Source: Indolivaga alginatilytica | GTDB taxonomy: Bacteria; Bacteroidota; Bacteroidia; Bacteroidales; Dysgonomonadaceae | Reading direction: 5' to 3' | DNA: 64,000 bases | Assembly: GCF_003201355.1 (NCBI RefSeq) | Contig: NZ_QICL01000017.1 | Span: 1 to 64,000 of the forward strand | Part shown: in pieces, positions 1-8,513 of the stretch | How positions within the stretch are numbered: the stretch's first letter is position 1 | How the letters are laid out: every line of letters starts with the position of its first letter | Notes under the pieces: generated by a model | Told to the model about the DNA's origin: nothing | Databases searched by the model: none | Seen by the model: the letters and a program-made list of their open reading frames with translations, nothing else | Position numbers and translations under genes: made by a program

Positions 1-318
1 CAGAAAGTCAGATCAACATCCGGACTACTAGTACATACGATGGGTAAAATTGCAATCGCATTTATTTATCTAATTTTTTAAATACTGATTCGCATGATTA
101 ACATATTTCTCACTGCCATTTGTATTGAAATTGAATAAAGAACCATCCTCTAGGCAAACGCATAAAAAAATCTATCCATCTAAATGGTATTATATGGACT
201 GTGAGTATACCGTGAAAATGCTATTTAGAAATATCCTTAATAACATAAAATCATATAAATTTGGTTCTAAACGTATTATGTTTTCAAAAATCTTTCATAC
301 GTTTGTCCCTCGTTTGTT
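1..318. other. left edge, no firm gene
   Basis: No gene can be supported here. Frame 1 on the plus strand is open from the window edge to a TAA ending at 81 (26 codons, hydrophobic end) and could be the tail of a gene outside the window, but frame 3 is also open to a stop near 46, so neither is secure. The 72-codon frame at 125-343 has no recognisable domain and runs into the 3' end of the opposing gene at 319; I take it as chance. The rest is AT-rich spacer. Confidence 0.3.
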
Positions 319-978
319 TTATTCAACATATCCTTTTCCGTAGCAAACTTTACATATTGGTGTATTGTGCGTATGGGATGCACTTGTACTACCACATTGA
401 CTGCAATATCTATTATTATTGCCTCCTGTATAATTAGGCGAATAAGTTATTTGGTCCATACCTTTTTTTGTGCCATTGCACCCTGGGCATTGCTTTCTGG
501 TTGAATTACTACTACTCGCAGCGGGAGTAGCAGGGCTTACTATAATGGAAATAGGAGAGTTAGTTGTATTAGAGATAGGTTTTTTAATCAAAGCACAGGT
601 TAGTATATTTTTCGGCGGGCTTGCCAGCACATAAACATAAGTTGAACCATCGTTTTCGACTCGTATGTTTAACCTACCGTAATTTTCGGTGAATATATAA
701 GTAGCCACACCCCAATAGCTGTTACCCCGATAATATACCTTACCGTTGCTTGTTGCACCGTATTTCAGAAATCCGTTATCTACCGTATATCCCGATCTGT
801 CGGAATCATAACATCCTTTCTCGTTAAAAGTTATGAATTGTCCTCTATTATTTCCTTTCATCTCTTTCCCATCTTTTGAAACAACCTTTAGCTGCGTGTA
901 ATAATGTGTTACCGGCTTGCCAGCAAATAGGTACAAAGAAAAGAAAATTAGAGTCAATGCTAATACAATTTTTTTCAT
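319..978 (-). CDS. secreted protein with C-terminal CxxC zinc-ribbon
   Basis: 219 residues. The N-terminus (MKKIVLALTLIFFSLYLFAG) is a Sec signal peptide. The middle is a Ser/Thr/Asn-rich, Tyr-rich region of unknown fold. The last ~60 residues hold three cysteine pairs, CPGCNG, CSQCG and CKVCYGKG, resembling the CxxCxGxG repeats of DnaJ-type zinc domains; the middle pair is less regular. A zinc ribbon on an exported protein is unusual because DnaJ-type fingers are normally cytoplasmic. It is the last gene of the minus-strand run, 97 bases downstream of rdgB, with a plausible ATG start. Function unknown; the signal peptide and cysteine pairs are directly visible, metal binding is inferred. Confidence 0.75.
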   Translation of the reverse strand: MKKIVLALTLIFFSLYLFAGKPVTHYYTQLKVVSKDGKEMKGNNRGQFITFNEKGCYDSDRSGYTVDNGFLKYGATSNGKVYYRGNSYWGVATYIFTENYGRLNIRVENDGSTYVYVLASPPKNILTCALIKKPISNTTNSPISIIVSPATPAASSSNSTRKQCPGCNGTKKGMDQITYSPNYTGGNNNRYCSQCGSTSASHTHNTPICKVCYGKGYVE

Positions 979-1075
979 CCTTCAAGGTCGTTTTTTTATT
1001 TTTAGACAGGTTTTCCAGAGCGATAAATATATAAAAAAGTCGCTTCAAAAAATCGAGGATACTGAAAAAAATTCT

Positions 1076-1657
1076 TTATTTCCTTAAAAATAGAACTAAT
1101 TGCTCTACAGCTTTTGCTCTATGGCTTATGTTGTTCTTATCTTCAAGGGTCAATTCTGCAAATGTTTTATCGTAACCGTCAGCCTGAAAAACAGGATCGT
1201 ATCCAAAACCCGATGTTCCTTTAGGCGATGTTGTAATAACGCCTTCTATTATTCCTTCGAACAGATAACGCTTACCACCCATAATAAGGGCAATCACTGT
1301 TCTGAAACGAGCTTTTCGGTTCTCTTTACCTTCCAATTCTTTAAGAAGTTTAGCAACATTGTCTTCCGAGCTTTTATGTTCTCCTGCATATCGTGCCGAA
1401 TATACTCCGGGAGCATTATCTAATGCTTCTACTTCAAGACCTGTATCATCAGCAAAGCAATTCAAGTGGTAGGTATTCCATAGGTAGTCGGCTTTTATCA
1501 TAGCGTTTTCCTCCAGTGTATCGCCTGTTTCGGGAACATCGGTATCATCACCAAGATCTTTTAGGCTTATAACCTGATAGTATTTGCCTACTTTGGCTCT
1601 TACTTCTTCGAGTTTATGTTCGTTATTTGTTGAAAAGACTAATTTTCTTATTTTCAT
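1076..1657 (-). CDS. rdgB: dITP/XTP pyrophosphatase (RdgB/HAM1 family)
   Basis: 193 residues, the usual length. This cytoplasmic house-cleaning enzyme hydrolyses non-canonical purine nucleoside triphosphates (dITP, XTP) to monophosphates and pyrophosphate, keeping them out of DNA and RNA. Family marks: N-terminal [14 protein letters not shown] (the TxNxxK substrate loop), [23 protein letters not shown], and C-terminal GFGYDPVF followed by SHRAKA. The start overlaps the 3' end of the upstream membrane-protein gene by 35 bases, so the two are probably co-transcribed and translationally coupled. Nothing appears truncated. Confidence 0.95.
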   Translation of the reverse strand: MKIRKLVFSTNNEHKLEEVRAKVGKYYQVISLKDLGDDTDVPETGDTLEENAMIKADYLWNTYHLNCFADDTGLEVEALDNAPGVYSARYAGEHKSSEDNVAKLLKELEGKENRKARFRTVIALIMGGKRYLFEGIIEGVITTSPKGTSGFGYDPVFQADGYDKTFAELTLEDKNNISHRAKAVEQLVLFLRK

Positions 1658-2777
1658 TTTTGTCTGTTTTAGAGAGACATAAGCCTAGGACAACAAACGG
1701 AATAGTGATGTTGAAATAAGATATGTCGAATAGATCATTTGTAAGAGTTTCCATAAAACCATCTAAATAGAGGAATTTTATAAAACTCAAAAATATAAAA
1801 CTAAAGAGTATAATCGAAATATAGAGAAGATATTCTTTATAGCTTTTCCAGCAAAAGGAAAATATGCTGATAAATACGAGTCCTGCCATTAATGTATAAA
1901 TACTTCCCTGCTTTGTTTGAAGTATGAGAGGACTGTATTCGAAGAAAAACAGCATGTCGAAATCCCAGATCATTAAAGGTATAAACGGGCATACGAAGCC
2001 TAAAAGGCAACCTGTGATCAGTTTTAATTTTTCTATTTTATTTTTTCTAAAAAAGTAGGGTATAAAATAAATAGCTAAAGGTATTCCCGTAAATAGGCGG
2101 GTGCACAATAAAAGACCTATGATTAGTCCTAATGGGATCAGGTATTTTGTGTTTCTAAAGCTAAAATGGAATATAGTAATAAAGAGCAGGCAGATGAACA
2201 TATTGTTCATTAAATCGCTTCTTACAGCTATTTCCCACCAATAGCAAGGTGATAGTAGCAGCAAGAATAGAAACAGCGTTAAGTTAAACTCTTTACGATA
2301 TGTAAATAATACAAAAGATACTAAGGCAAGTGTAACCAAATGCCCGACACCCATTTCTCCGAGAAAATAAAAGGGGATATGTAATACTTGCCATACAGGA
2401 AATGGCGACGGGTAATTACCCGTAACATGTGTATATGTATAGTAAGGATATTTACCTTGAAAGAGAGTATCAGACCAGTTATACAGGGCAGACCAACGGT
2501 CTACAGTTACATTATAAGGGTCGATAAGCAGTAATAATGAAATAGCAATGCAAATTATTATTGCGAGTAGTATATAGCTGTATCGCTTTTTATTCAGCTC
2601 TTCTTGTAAGAAATATTTATAGAAACAATAGGATGAAAATAAAGCAATCCCATATATTGCCGATACATAAAATGAATACGCAGGACAGTATTTTACGACA
2701 AATAACATATTAATAATCACCAAAATGAATAGTAATACCTTTTGGGTGTTATTGTCAAATATTTGTCTTTTCGTCAT
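1623..2777 (-). CDS. polytopic membrane protein, possible GT-C glycosyltransferase
   Basis: 384 residues, mostly hydrophobic, with about ten predicted transmembrane stretches. An early extracytoplasmic loop contains [10 protein letters not shown] and NYPSPFPVW, and a later loop NAVRSD-like residues; the first-loop acidic position and aromatic-rich layout recall lipid-linked GT-C glycosyltransferases (mannosyltransferase/DUF2029-like), but I cannot assign the family securely. It lies 91 bases downstream of gldN and overlaps rdgB at its 3' end. If it is a GT-C enzyme it would transfer sugar from a polyprenyl-phosphate donor at the outer face of the inner membrane. A transporter or other membrane function remains possible. 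Confidence 0.6.
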   Translation of the reverse strand: MTKRQIFDNNTQKVLLFILVIINMLFVVKYCPAYSFYVSAIYGIALFSSYCFYKYFLQEELNKKRYSYILLAIIICIAISLLLLIDPYNVTVDRWSALYNWSDTLFQGKYPYYTYTHVTGNYPSPFPVWQVLHIPFYFLGEMGVGHLVTLALVSFVLFTYRKEFNLTLFLFLLLLSPCYWWEIAVRSDLMNNMFICLLFITIFHFSFRNTKYLIPLGLIIGLLLCTRLFTGIPLAIYFIPYFFRKNKIEKLKLITGCLLGFVCPFIPLMIWDFDMLFFFEYSPLILQTKQGSIYTLMAGLVFISIFSFCWKSYKEYLLYISIILFSFIFLSFIKFLYLDGFMETLTNDLFDISYFNITIPFVVLGLCLSKTDKNENKKISLFNK

Positions 2778-2855
2778 TTTTTAGTTTACGAACTGTTAGT
2801 AAATGAGCTCACAAATCTCACTTATCAACTACTTTTTACTTAGCCAAGTTATAAA

Positions 2856-2870
2856 AAGGTCTGAGACCTT
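2856..2870 (-). repeat. stop-codon-fused palindrome, gldN 3' end
   Basis: The 15-base sequence AAGGTCTGAGACCTT has 7-base arms and a single central base, and its last bases form part of the gldN TAA stop. In the gldN sense it reads as a 6-bp hairpin with loop TCA followed by TTTTTAT, so it looks like a miniature Rho-independent terminator. It belongs to a family found at ten clear sites in this window. Confidence 0.8.
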
Positions 2871-3927
2871 AGTTTCTTTTTCGGTTTCTCATACTACGTG
2901 CAGGAGCCGATTGCGATTTAGCCTCTTTTTGAACAGTTGCTCTGGTAGTACCTGTTGTACTGTTGGCTGTTGGAGCATTCTTTATGCTTGGACCTTTCCC
3001 TTTGTTATTAGCTTGAGCGGCAGCATTATTTGCTGCAACAGAATCGTTATACACCCAAAGATTAGCATTGAACTCTTTTAACTGAGCTTCAATTTTCTTT
3101 TGTGCTTCTTTACGTTTCGCTTCATCGGGATATAGTTGAGCCAAAGTGAGGTCACGCACATTGGTCGTTTTTTCGATATCTCCTTCAAACAGATGTTTGG
3201 TGAAGTAATCGTTGATAGTCAAGGTCGTTGCATTATTCAAACTCGATACCATAATAGGCATACGCGATGTGTAAGGTCGTATATTTTCGTAAGGAACCCA
3301 GAACATCGGATAACGGGTTCTATCCACACCAAAATCATCTTGTCTGATAATTACAGGAGATATAGCCAGTGTTTTGATATCTACAATAGAATTGTTTTTA
3401 TCAAAATACCAAGCCTCTTTTACATAATAGCCCAATACCTCATTGCTAGGGATATCTACATCTTCAACAATAAATTTACCGTTTTCCTGACGATACATAA
3501 TATTGAAATCTTCCAATACATCTTTGAAAGTTTCTCTGTTCTCTTCAGTGAAAACCTCAGCACCACCCAATTTGTATCTGTAGACAGTTATATCTCCATT
3601 TTGGAGATGTCTGAATATCAGAGTAAACAGATTGGTACGCTCTCCGATAGGCGTTACAGGATAGTATAGGGTAGCGTTTTTTTCTTTTTCGAGATCGATA
3701 AAACGATATATCTCACGCATCCAGGGAGCATTATCTATCTCCTGAGTTTGCGATTCGTTCATTATTTGGGCTCTCACAGTCAACGGAGGTTTTCCCGAGT
3801 TGCTCTGCTGATTTTGTCGTTTGGCGATACGGTCACGCAAAGACGACTCCTGATCTTGTGCAGAGATTGTCTGGGCGATTAGCAAACTACATAACCCTAT
3901 AGTAATTGTTAGAAATAATCTTTTCAT
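2869..3927 (-). CDS. gldN: type IX secretion protein GldN/PorN
   Basis: 352 residues with a signal peptide (MKRLFLTITIGLCSLLIAQTISAQ). GldN/PorN is a periplasmic protein that, with the lipoprotein GldK, forms the large ring under the outer membrane in the type IX secretion system. Family features: the DNAPWMREIYRFIDLEKEKN region, NATLYYPVTPIGERTNLF, and APWMREIYR-type conserved N-domain; the C-terminus is low-complexity, Ala/Asn/Ser-rich and basic. It is the last core gene of the porP-gldKLMN run, 106 bases after gldM. The spacer contains two copies of the GGTC...GACC palindrome in opposite orientations. Confidence 0.92.
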   Translation of the reverse strand: MKRLFLTITIGLCSLLIAQTISAQDQESSLRDRIAKRQNQQSNSGKPPLTVRAQIMNESQTQEIDNAPWMREIYRFIDLEKEKNATLYYPVTPIGERTNLFTLIFRHLQNGDITVYRYKLGGAEVFTEENRETFKDVLEDFNIMYRQENGKFIVEDVDIPSNEVLGYYVKEAWYFDKNNSIVDIKTLAISPVIIRQDDFGVDRTRYPMFWVPYENIRPYTSRMPIMVSSLNNATTLTINDYFTKHLFEGDIEKTTNVRDLTLAQLYPDEAKRKEAQKKIEAQLKEFNANLWVYNDSVAANNAAAQANNKGKGPSIKNAPTANSTTGTTRATVQKEAKSQSAPARSMRNRKRN

Positions 3928-3946
3928 ATATATTTTGTTCTAATCG

Positions 3947-3961
3947 AAGGTCACAGACCTT
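3947..3961 (+). repeat. palindrome copy, plus orientation, gldM-gldN spacer
   Basis: AAGGTCACAGACCTT followed on the plus strand by TTTTATATAA. This copy points against the direction of the type IX operon and faces the copy at 4016-4030, so the two bound an ~84-base unit whose interior also has TTAAGC and GCTTAA as inner inverted arms. Confidence 0.7.
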
Positions 3962-4015
3962 TTTATATAATAAAGTTAAGCTGATTCTGAATAATTTATT
4001 TGTTTAAGCAATAAA

Positions 4016-4030
4016 GAGGTCTGAGACCTC
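4016..4030 (-). repeat. palindrome copy at gldM 3' end
   Basis: GAGGTCTGAGACCTC, a perfect palindrome apart from its central base, three bases beyond the gldM stop codon and followed in the gldM sense by TTTATTGC. The compensated G-C change in the outer pair (A-T in other copies) preserves the stem. Confidence 0.8.
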
Positions 4031-4033
4031 GGC

Positions 4034-5572
4034 TTAATTTATTCTTACTTCGATAGCTGTGAGATCTCTTTCCACACCATCTTTTCCTCTCACTTTTACC
4101 TCGGTGATAAAGAAGGTTTTTCCTCTGGGCAACTCTCTGATCTGAGCTTTCTGTTTGTCGGAAAAGTTACCTCCATCAGATGCTATACGAACGCCATTTC
4201 CCATAGCGTCGATAAATAAGGTGGTAAATTTCAATACGGTAAATTGCCTGTCGAGTAATCCGTCATCGATAGATGCTTTTACACCTGTGGCGTTTGTTAT
4301 AACCGATTTAGAGATTCTGCCTCCTTTATATCTTTTGAGGTTACCATCGGCATCGGCATATTCGATGTATGGAGTAGGGTCGGGTAGGAGACGTACTCTG
4401 AATTCCTGATCGCTTACAAAAGTAGTTCCGTTAAATACCGATATTTTCATATTGGTTCCGGCTCTGGTTGGTTTAGCGATCCAGTTTTGTCCCGATTTGG
4501 TAATTGCTCCGTTAGTTGCTGTAACGCGAAGCTGATCGTTAGACATACCCGGAACGGATATAGTCAATTTGTTATCTTCTCCCTGATACAAAACATTGGC
4601 TTCGGCTACTTGTATAGTAGTCATACGCGGTACAACGTGGTATTCGCTTTTAAACGGACGGGTAATAACCTCTCCGTCGGGCGTACTGAGTGTAACCATC
4701 CCCGAGAATACTTTATTGATACCAACACCGCCTGCTCCAACTTTAAATTCTCCGTTTGCATTGATCGAAGGTAAACTAAACGTCGGACGTTTGGTAGTAT
4801 CTATTGCAGTAAGTACTACACGACCTTCGTATGTTCCTCCCTCCATTATGAATTCCGATTTGGGAACAACTTCTGCTTGCAAACTATTTACACGGAAGTC
4901 TTTTGCTCCTATCTGATTATAAAGGTCAGCTAATACTTCGCCTTGCGTGGCACGTATATCGCTTTGTATTTTAGTTAGCATAGTAATTGTAACCGAAGTA
5001 GGCATTTGTTCGAATAATGCTTCTTCCCAGTTTTTATTGTCCAGATTACCCCTTTTCGGATTATCTGTGTTAAGTCTGCTTTTTATAATATCTTTTCTTG
5101 ATGTTCCGGTAATCAGATTGATAGCCTGTTCACGGTATACATCTATAGACGATTTCAGTTTTTTAGCTTCGTTATTTATGCCTACCAACATAACATCGGT
5201 TGAAGCATCAATATTTTCTCTGTTTATTATGTTATTCAAATCTCCTTTTTCTCCATCCGCTTGTTTTACTATGCGGGTCTTTAACTCCTGAATGTGATTA
5301 TATAACTGATCCGATTGTTGAGAAAATTGAGCAGCAGGAAGATACCATTGTTCTGCTTTTATGGGATTCTGATTGTTTATATCTGTGAGACTGTTAAAAA
5401 CGAGTTGATTTTGCGCCTCCGAACTTTTTATAGTTTGGTTTAATCCTTCGTCTACCATGTCAAAACCATCAAGTACCTCTTCGGGTAGATTGATAGCAAG
5501 CATAGCGATAAAAACCAGATACATCAGGTTTATCATTTTCTGTCTTGGAGACCTTGGATTAGTTGAAGCCAT
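4034..5572 (-). CDS. gldM: type IX secretion/gliding motor protein GldM/PorM
   Basis: 512 residues, normal length. GldM spans the inner membrane once and reaches through the periplasm to the GldK/GldN ring; with GldL it forms the proton-driven rotary motor of the type IX system. The N-terminus (ASTNPRSPRQKMINLMYLVF) is typical of the family, with one transmembrane helix at about residues 13-33 ending in LPEEVLDGF. The rest is the chain of periplasmic domains, including the GGTYEGRVVLTA and GMVTLSTPDGEV segments. The start codon is unambiguous. A duplicated 14-base motif lies just before it. Confidence 0.95.
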   Translation of the reverse strand: MASTNPRSPRQKMINLMYLVFIAMLAINLPEEVLDGFDMVDEGLNQTIKSSEAQNQLVFNSLTDINNQNPIKAEQWYLPAAQFSQQSDQLYNHIQELKTRIVKQADGEKGDLNNIINRENIDASTDVMLVGINNEAKKLKSSIDVYREQAINLITGTSRKDIIKSRLNTDNPKRGNLDNKNWEEALFEQMPTSVTITMLTKIQSDIRATQGEVLADLYNQIGAKDFRVNSLQAEVVPKSEFIMEGGTYEGRVVLTAIDTTKRPTFSLPSINANGEFKVGAGGVGINKVFSGMVTLSTPDGEVITRPFKSEYHVVPRMTTIQVAEANVLYQGEDNKLTISVPGMSNDQLRVTATNGAITKSGQNWIAKPTRAGTNMKISVFNGTTFVSDQEFRVRLLPDPTPYIEYADADGNLKRYKGGRISKSVITNATGVKASIDDGLLDRQFTVLKFTTLFIDAMGNGVRIASDGGNFSDKQKAQIRELPRGKTFFITEVKVRGKDGVERDLTAIEVRIN

Positions 5573-5575
5573 TAG

Positions 5576-5603
5576 TAGTTACAAGTTAATAGTTACAAGT
5601 TAC
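5576..5603. repeat. 14-base direct repeat before gldM
   Basis: Two adjacent near-identical units, TAGTTACAAGTTAA and TAGTTACAAGTTAC, sit in the gldL-gldM spacer immediately upstream of the gldM ATG. Similar GTTAC/CAGTTAA short tandem motifs recur in spacers near 9585, 21400, 48288 and 62101. They may be slippage-prone microsatellites. Confidence 0.7.
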
Positions 5604-5635
5604 AAATTTGTTTCTTAGAGGATAAATTCCTCAAA

Positions 5636-6799
5636 TCAAGGTTGAGGATCGTTACCTATTGTATTAGGATTGAAGCCTCCGCCCATATTCATGTTACTTG
5701 TCATAGCTTGCAGCAAACGAGCATATACTTTGTTAAGTTCGGTAAGTTGCTGAGCCATTTTTTCTGTTTCGTTTTTGAAGATAGAACTATCTACAAGCGA
5801 TCCGCCGTATAATTTCTTGATACGGTCTAAGCCTGCATTGATTTCTTCGATTGTATGAATCTGACCACTTACGCCCTTCAATTGTATTTCGTATATGGTA
5901 TTTAATCCCGAAATATTACGATTGAGAGTTTCCATTTGGGTGACATACCCTTGGGTATTCGTTCCGATACCATCCGAATTATCAATAATAGTTTGGAATG
6001 AACCTAACAGCGACTCGGATATTTTGCCCAATGACTCGGTTACTTGTGCAAACTTAGCCATGTTATCAGACATGTGAGACATTTGATCAACATACTTTGC
6101 AGAAGCTTCTACAACATTGGCTCCATCAAGAACCACAGCTCCACCGGTAACTATTGTACCGCCGGATATTGATCCTCCGCCGCTGCCTGAACCCGCCGGT
6201 GCATATTGATTTCCTCCGGATACGTTTGAAGAAGTTCCCGAAGAAGCAGTACCTCCACCACCTATTATAGTTGTGCCACCGCCTGCGTTTCCTCCTCCAT
6301 TGTTATTATTTCGGCCACTATTTCCACCACCACTGTTACCGCTTTGAGGTATATTGTTGTTGCCGGTGTTATTAGTATTACCAGTATTACCAGAGCTTGC
6401 AACATTATTTCTGCCACTACCGCCAGTAGAGCCGGCATTACCTCCTTGTTGTGAAGGAGTAGAGGTTTGCTGTATAGCAGGTCCACTTTGTTGTTGTATT
6501 TGTGCTCTTTCGGCTCTTGGGACAAAACCCTCTTCATCTACCAAAGCAGGATACACTTCTTCCCATTTATACTCTTTAGCAGGTTTTTCGAATGCTGACA
6601 ATAAGAATACAATAGCCTCGGTTATCATACCGATCATAAGCATCTGATTACCGAAAGGAAGGTGAAGAATCTTGAACATCGCACCTAGAATAACGATAGC
6701 AGCACCTACACTATAAACGACATTGAAGAAGCGTTTACCGTTGTTACTGTCCAGATATTTTTCAAGAAAGTTTTTATATCGTCTGTACTTTTTACCCAT
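5636..6799 (-). CDS. gldL: type IX secretion/gliding motor protein GldL/PorL
   Basis: 387 residues from the ATG at 6799; an in-frame TTG seven codons upstream is less likely. GldL is the inner-membrane stator-like partner of GldM and conducts protons. Two transmembrane helices occupy about residues 26-42 and 53-69; the second contains the acidic residue of MITEAIVFLLSAF (near 61), matching the functionally important glutamate of the family. The N-terminal GKRFFNVVYSVGAA and HLPFGNQM are conserved. Residues ~98-223 are a Gly/Asn/Ser-rich low-complexity linker, making the protein longer than most relatives I know, followed by a helical C-terminal region. Its 3' spacer lacks the palindrome seen after the other core genes. 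Confidence 0.93.
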   Translation of the reverse strand: MGKKYRRYKNFLEKYLDSNNGKRFFNVVYSVGAAIVILGAMFKILHLPFGNQMLMIGMITEAIVFLLSAFEKPAKEYKWEEVYPALVDEEGFVPRAERAQIQQQSGPAIQQTSTPSQQGGNAGSTGGSGRNNVASSGNTGNTNNTGNNNIPQSGNSGGGNSGRNNNNGGGNAGGGTTIIGGGGTASSGTSSNVSGGNQYAPAGSGSGGGSISGGTIVTGGAVVLDGANVVEASAKYVDQMSHMSDNMAKFAQVTESLGKISESLLGSFQTIIDNSDGIGTNTQGYVTQMETLNRNISGLNTIYEIQLKGVSGQIHTIEEINAGLDRIKKLYGGSLVDSSIFKNETEKMAQQLTELNKVYARLLQAMTSNMNMGGGFNPNTIGNDPQP

Positions 6800-6888
6800 G
6801 GTTGTACTGTTTTTAAGCAAAAGAAAGTATTTAGTTATGTATTTAAATTATAACAGTCTATATTTGTTATAGTTGTCAAAGTAATAAA

Positions 6889-6903
6889 CAGGTCTGAGAC
6901 CTT
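6889..6903 (-). repeat. palindrome copy at gldK 3' end
   Basis: CAGGTCTGAGACCTT, one base beyond the gldK stop, followed in the gldK sense by GTTTATTAC. The outermost pair is broken here but the GGTCTGAGACC core is intact. Confidence 0.8.
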
Positions 6904-6904
6904 C

Positions 6905-8329
6905 TTATCTTTTTGATCTGGCAAATCCTATCTGAGTTCTCACACAACGGAATCCCACGTAGGAACGAGGCTGATTTTGATATTCCGAGTCACGCATATC
7001 GCCACGAATAAATCGACCGACATCTTTCCATGAACCTCCTTTTATAACCTTTTTCTTTGCGGCGTAAGGGTCTTCGATGGCTGCGTTGTACTTATATTGA
7101 GGATTCAGATCATTCATTTCCTTGCTTCCGGCTTCGGTGTAGGTTGTTGATGTCCACTCAGAGACGTTTCCTGCCATATCATAAAGTCCAAAAGCATTGG
7201 GCGAGTAGCTGCCCACACGAGAGGTTATAAGATTACCGTCTTTAGTATAGTTTCCTTCTCCCGGTTTGAAGTTGGCCATAAAGCATCCCTTCTCGGATTG
7301 GGTACTTTCGGAATCCCAAGGATATTTGTTTTCTGATTTTCCGCTTCTGGCAGCAAATTCCCATTCGCCTTCAGTCGGTAATCTATAAGGTTCTATATTA
7401 CGCCCTCTGGTTCCCATTCCCATTTTAAAGAACATGGTTCTCCATTCGCAAAATGCAGTAGCCTGCTCCCAGGTTACACCTACGACCGGATAGTCGTTGT
7501 AACCCGAATGTGAGAAGTACATACGCATATAAGGTTCATTATAAGCATTATTGAAATCGTTGACCCAAACAGTTGTATCGGGGTAAATGTTAACGATTTT
7601 GGTATTCAGGAAATCGAATAATGAACTTAAGGGCCGGTTGATTGTCATATTCACAGGCTTTCCGTTCTCGTCAAGAAAAGCAGTATCCTTCGAAATCATA
7701 ATCATTTCATTGGGGTCAACCTGTATATCGGTATTTAAGATACGTTGAGCAGGGTTTAATCTGTTGCGGCGTTTTGCAGCCTCTGTATGATCAAACCATT
7801 CGTATCTGAAATTAAATTGTTCGGGATCGAGACCTCTTTCTCCTGTAATCGGATTTACTTCGGTCAAACTCAATATAGCACGTTCTTCGTCTTCATTAGG
7901 ACGCTTTGGTATTGGTCTTTTCCAATTCAGGTATGGTTTTACAGGATCTCCATAGCGATCCTCTGTAATTTTGTAAGTTTCATCGCCTCCGAACGCAGGG
8001 TCGGCCAGACGTTCTCTGAGGATAGAGTCACGTACCCAATATACAAACTGGCGATATTCGGAGTTGGTGATCTCCGTGTCGTCCATCCAGAAAGCATCTA
8101 CTGATACTCCTTTGGCGTTTGCTGTGATGCCCCATAATGAATCGCTGTCAGCAGGACCCATAGCAATAGAACCTCGCGAAACCAGAACCATTCCATAAGG
8201 ATTCGATTCTGCCCACGATGAACTTCCGATGCCTACAAGTTCACCTCCTACGCTTCCCGCACCTCCCGGTTTCCCGCAAGAGGTAGTCAGCATCAGGATG
8301 GTGATCGATGCAAAAAGTAAATTCTTCAT
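6905..8329 (-). CDS. gldK: type IX secretion lipoprotein GldK/PorK
   Basis: 474 residues from the ATG at 8329, chosen because it gives a clean lipoprotein signal peptide with lipobox TTSC and Cys at 18; a start 11 codons upstream would spoil it. GldK is an outer-membrane lipoprotein that binds GldN to form the periplasmic ring of the type IX system. The mature part is a formylglycine-generating-enzyme (FGE/SUMF1) fold, visible as VDAFWMDDTEITNSEYRQF, RLPTEGEWEFAAR, GNVSEWTS and VIKGGSWKD...GFRCVR. This fold is structural in GldK. It is the second gene of the run, after porP. Confidence 0.94.
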   Translation of the reverse strand: MKNLLFASITILMLTTSCGKPGGAGSVGGELVGIGSSSWAESNPYGMVLVSRGSIAMGPADSDSLWGITANAKGVSVDAFWMDDTEITNSEYRQFVYWVRDSILRERLADPAFGGDETYKITEDRYGDPVKPYLNWKRPIPKRPNEDEERAILSLTEVNPITGERGLDPEQFNFRYEWFDHTEAAKRRNRLNPAQRILNTDIQVDPNEMIMISKDTAFLDENGKPVNMTINRPLSSLFDFLNTKIVNIYPDTTVWVNDFNNAYNEPYMRMYFSHSGYNDYPVVGVTWEQATAFCEWRTMFFKMGMGTRGRNIEPYRLPTEGEWEFAARSGKSENKYPWDSESTQSEKGCFMANFKPGEGNYTKDGNLITSRVGSYSPNAFGLYDMAGNVSEWTSTTYTEAGSKEMNDLNPQYKYNAAIEDPYAAKKKVIKGGSWKDVGRFIRGDMRDSEYQNQPRSYVGFRCVRTQIGFARSKR

Positions 8330-8430
8330 ATAATTTATTGAGAGTCCGGATCTCTTTGTCATAAAAGTCTTGTTTCAGTTATAATAACTCTTTAGTAATT
8401 TCAACTATTTGTTACTGCGTTTTATTTATA

Positions 8431-8450
8431 AGGGCAGACCTATGTGTTTA
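8431..8450. repeat. degenerate GGGCAGAC-CTRYGT-GTCTG palindrome
   Basis: AGGGCAGACCTATGTGTTTA in the porP-gldK spacer resembles the better-preserved palindrome at 25078-25103. The right arm is degraded here, so membership in one family is tentative. Confidence 0.35.
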
Positions 8451-8498
8451 TCATCAATAGGTTAAGACATTGGTTCGTCCTTATATTAATCGTATAAA

Positions 8499-8513
8499 AA
8501 GGTCTGAGACCTT
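8499..8513 (-). repeat. palindrome copy at porP 3' end
   Basis: AAGGTCTGAGACCTT overlapping the porP TAA stop, followed in the porP sense by TTTTATACG. It is identical to the copy at the gldN end, 5.6 kb away. Confidence 0.8.

Noticed and set aside
125-343. 72-residue plus-strand frame at the left edge
   Set aside because: No domain, no signal, and it overlaps the 3' end of a clear minus-strand gene; composition is AT-rich spacer.
848-1048. 66-residue minus-strand frame overlapping the start of the zinc-ribbon gene
   Set aside because: It covers the signal-peptide coding region of a clear gene in another frame and has no independent support.
3136-3669. 177-residue plus-strand frame antisense to gldN
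   Set aside because: It is a shadow of the gldN coding region; its composition follows reversed codons and no family was recognised.
6265-6537. 90-residue frame within the gldL linker
   Set aside because: Frame-shifted reading of the Gly/Asn-rich linker; repetitive DNA easily leaves frames open.
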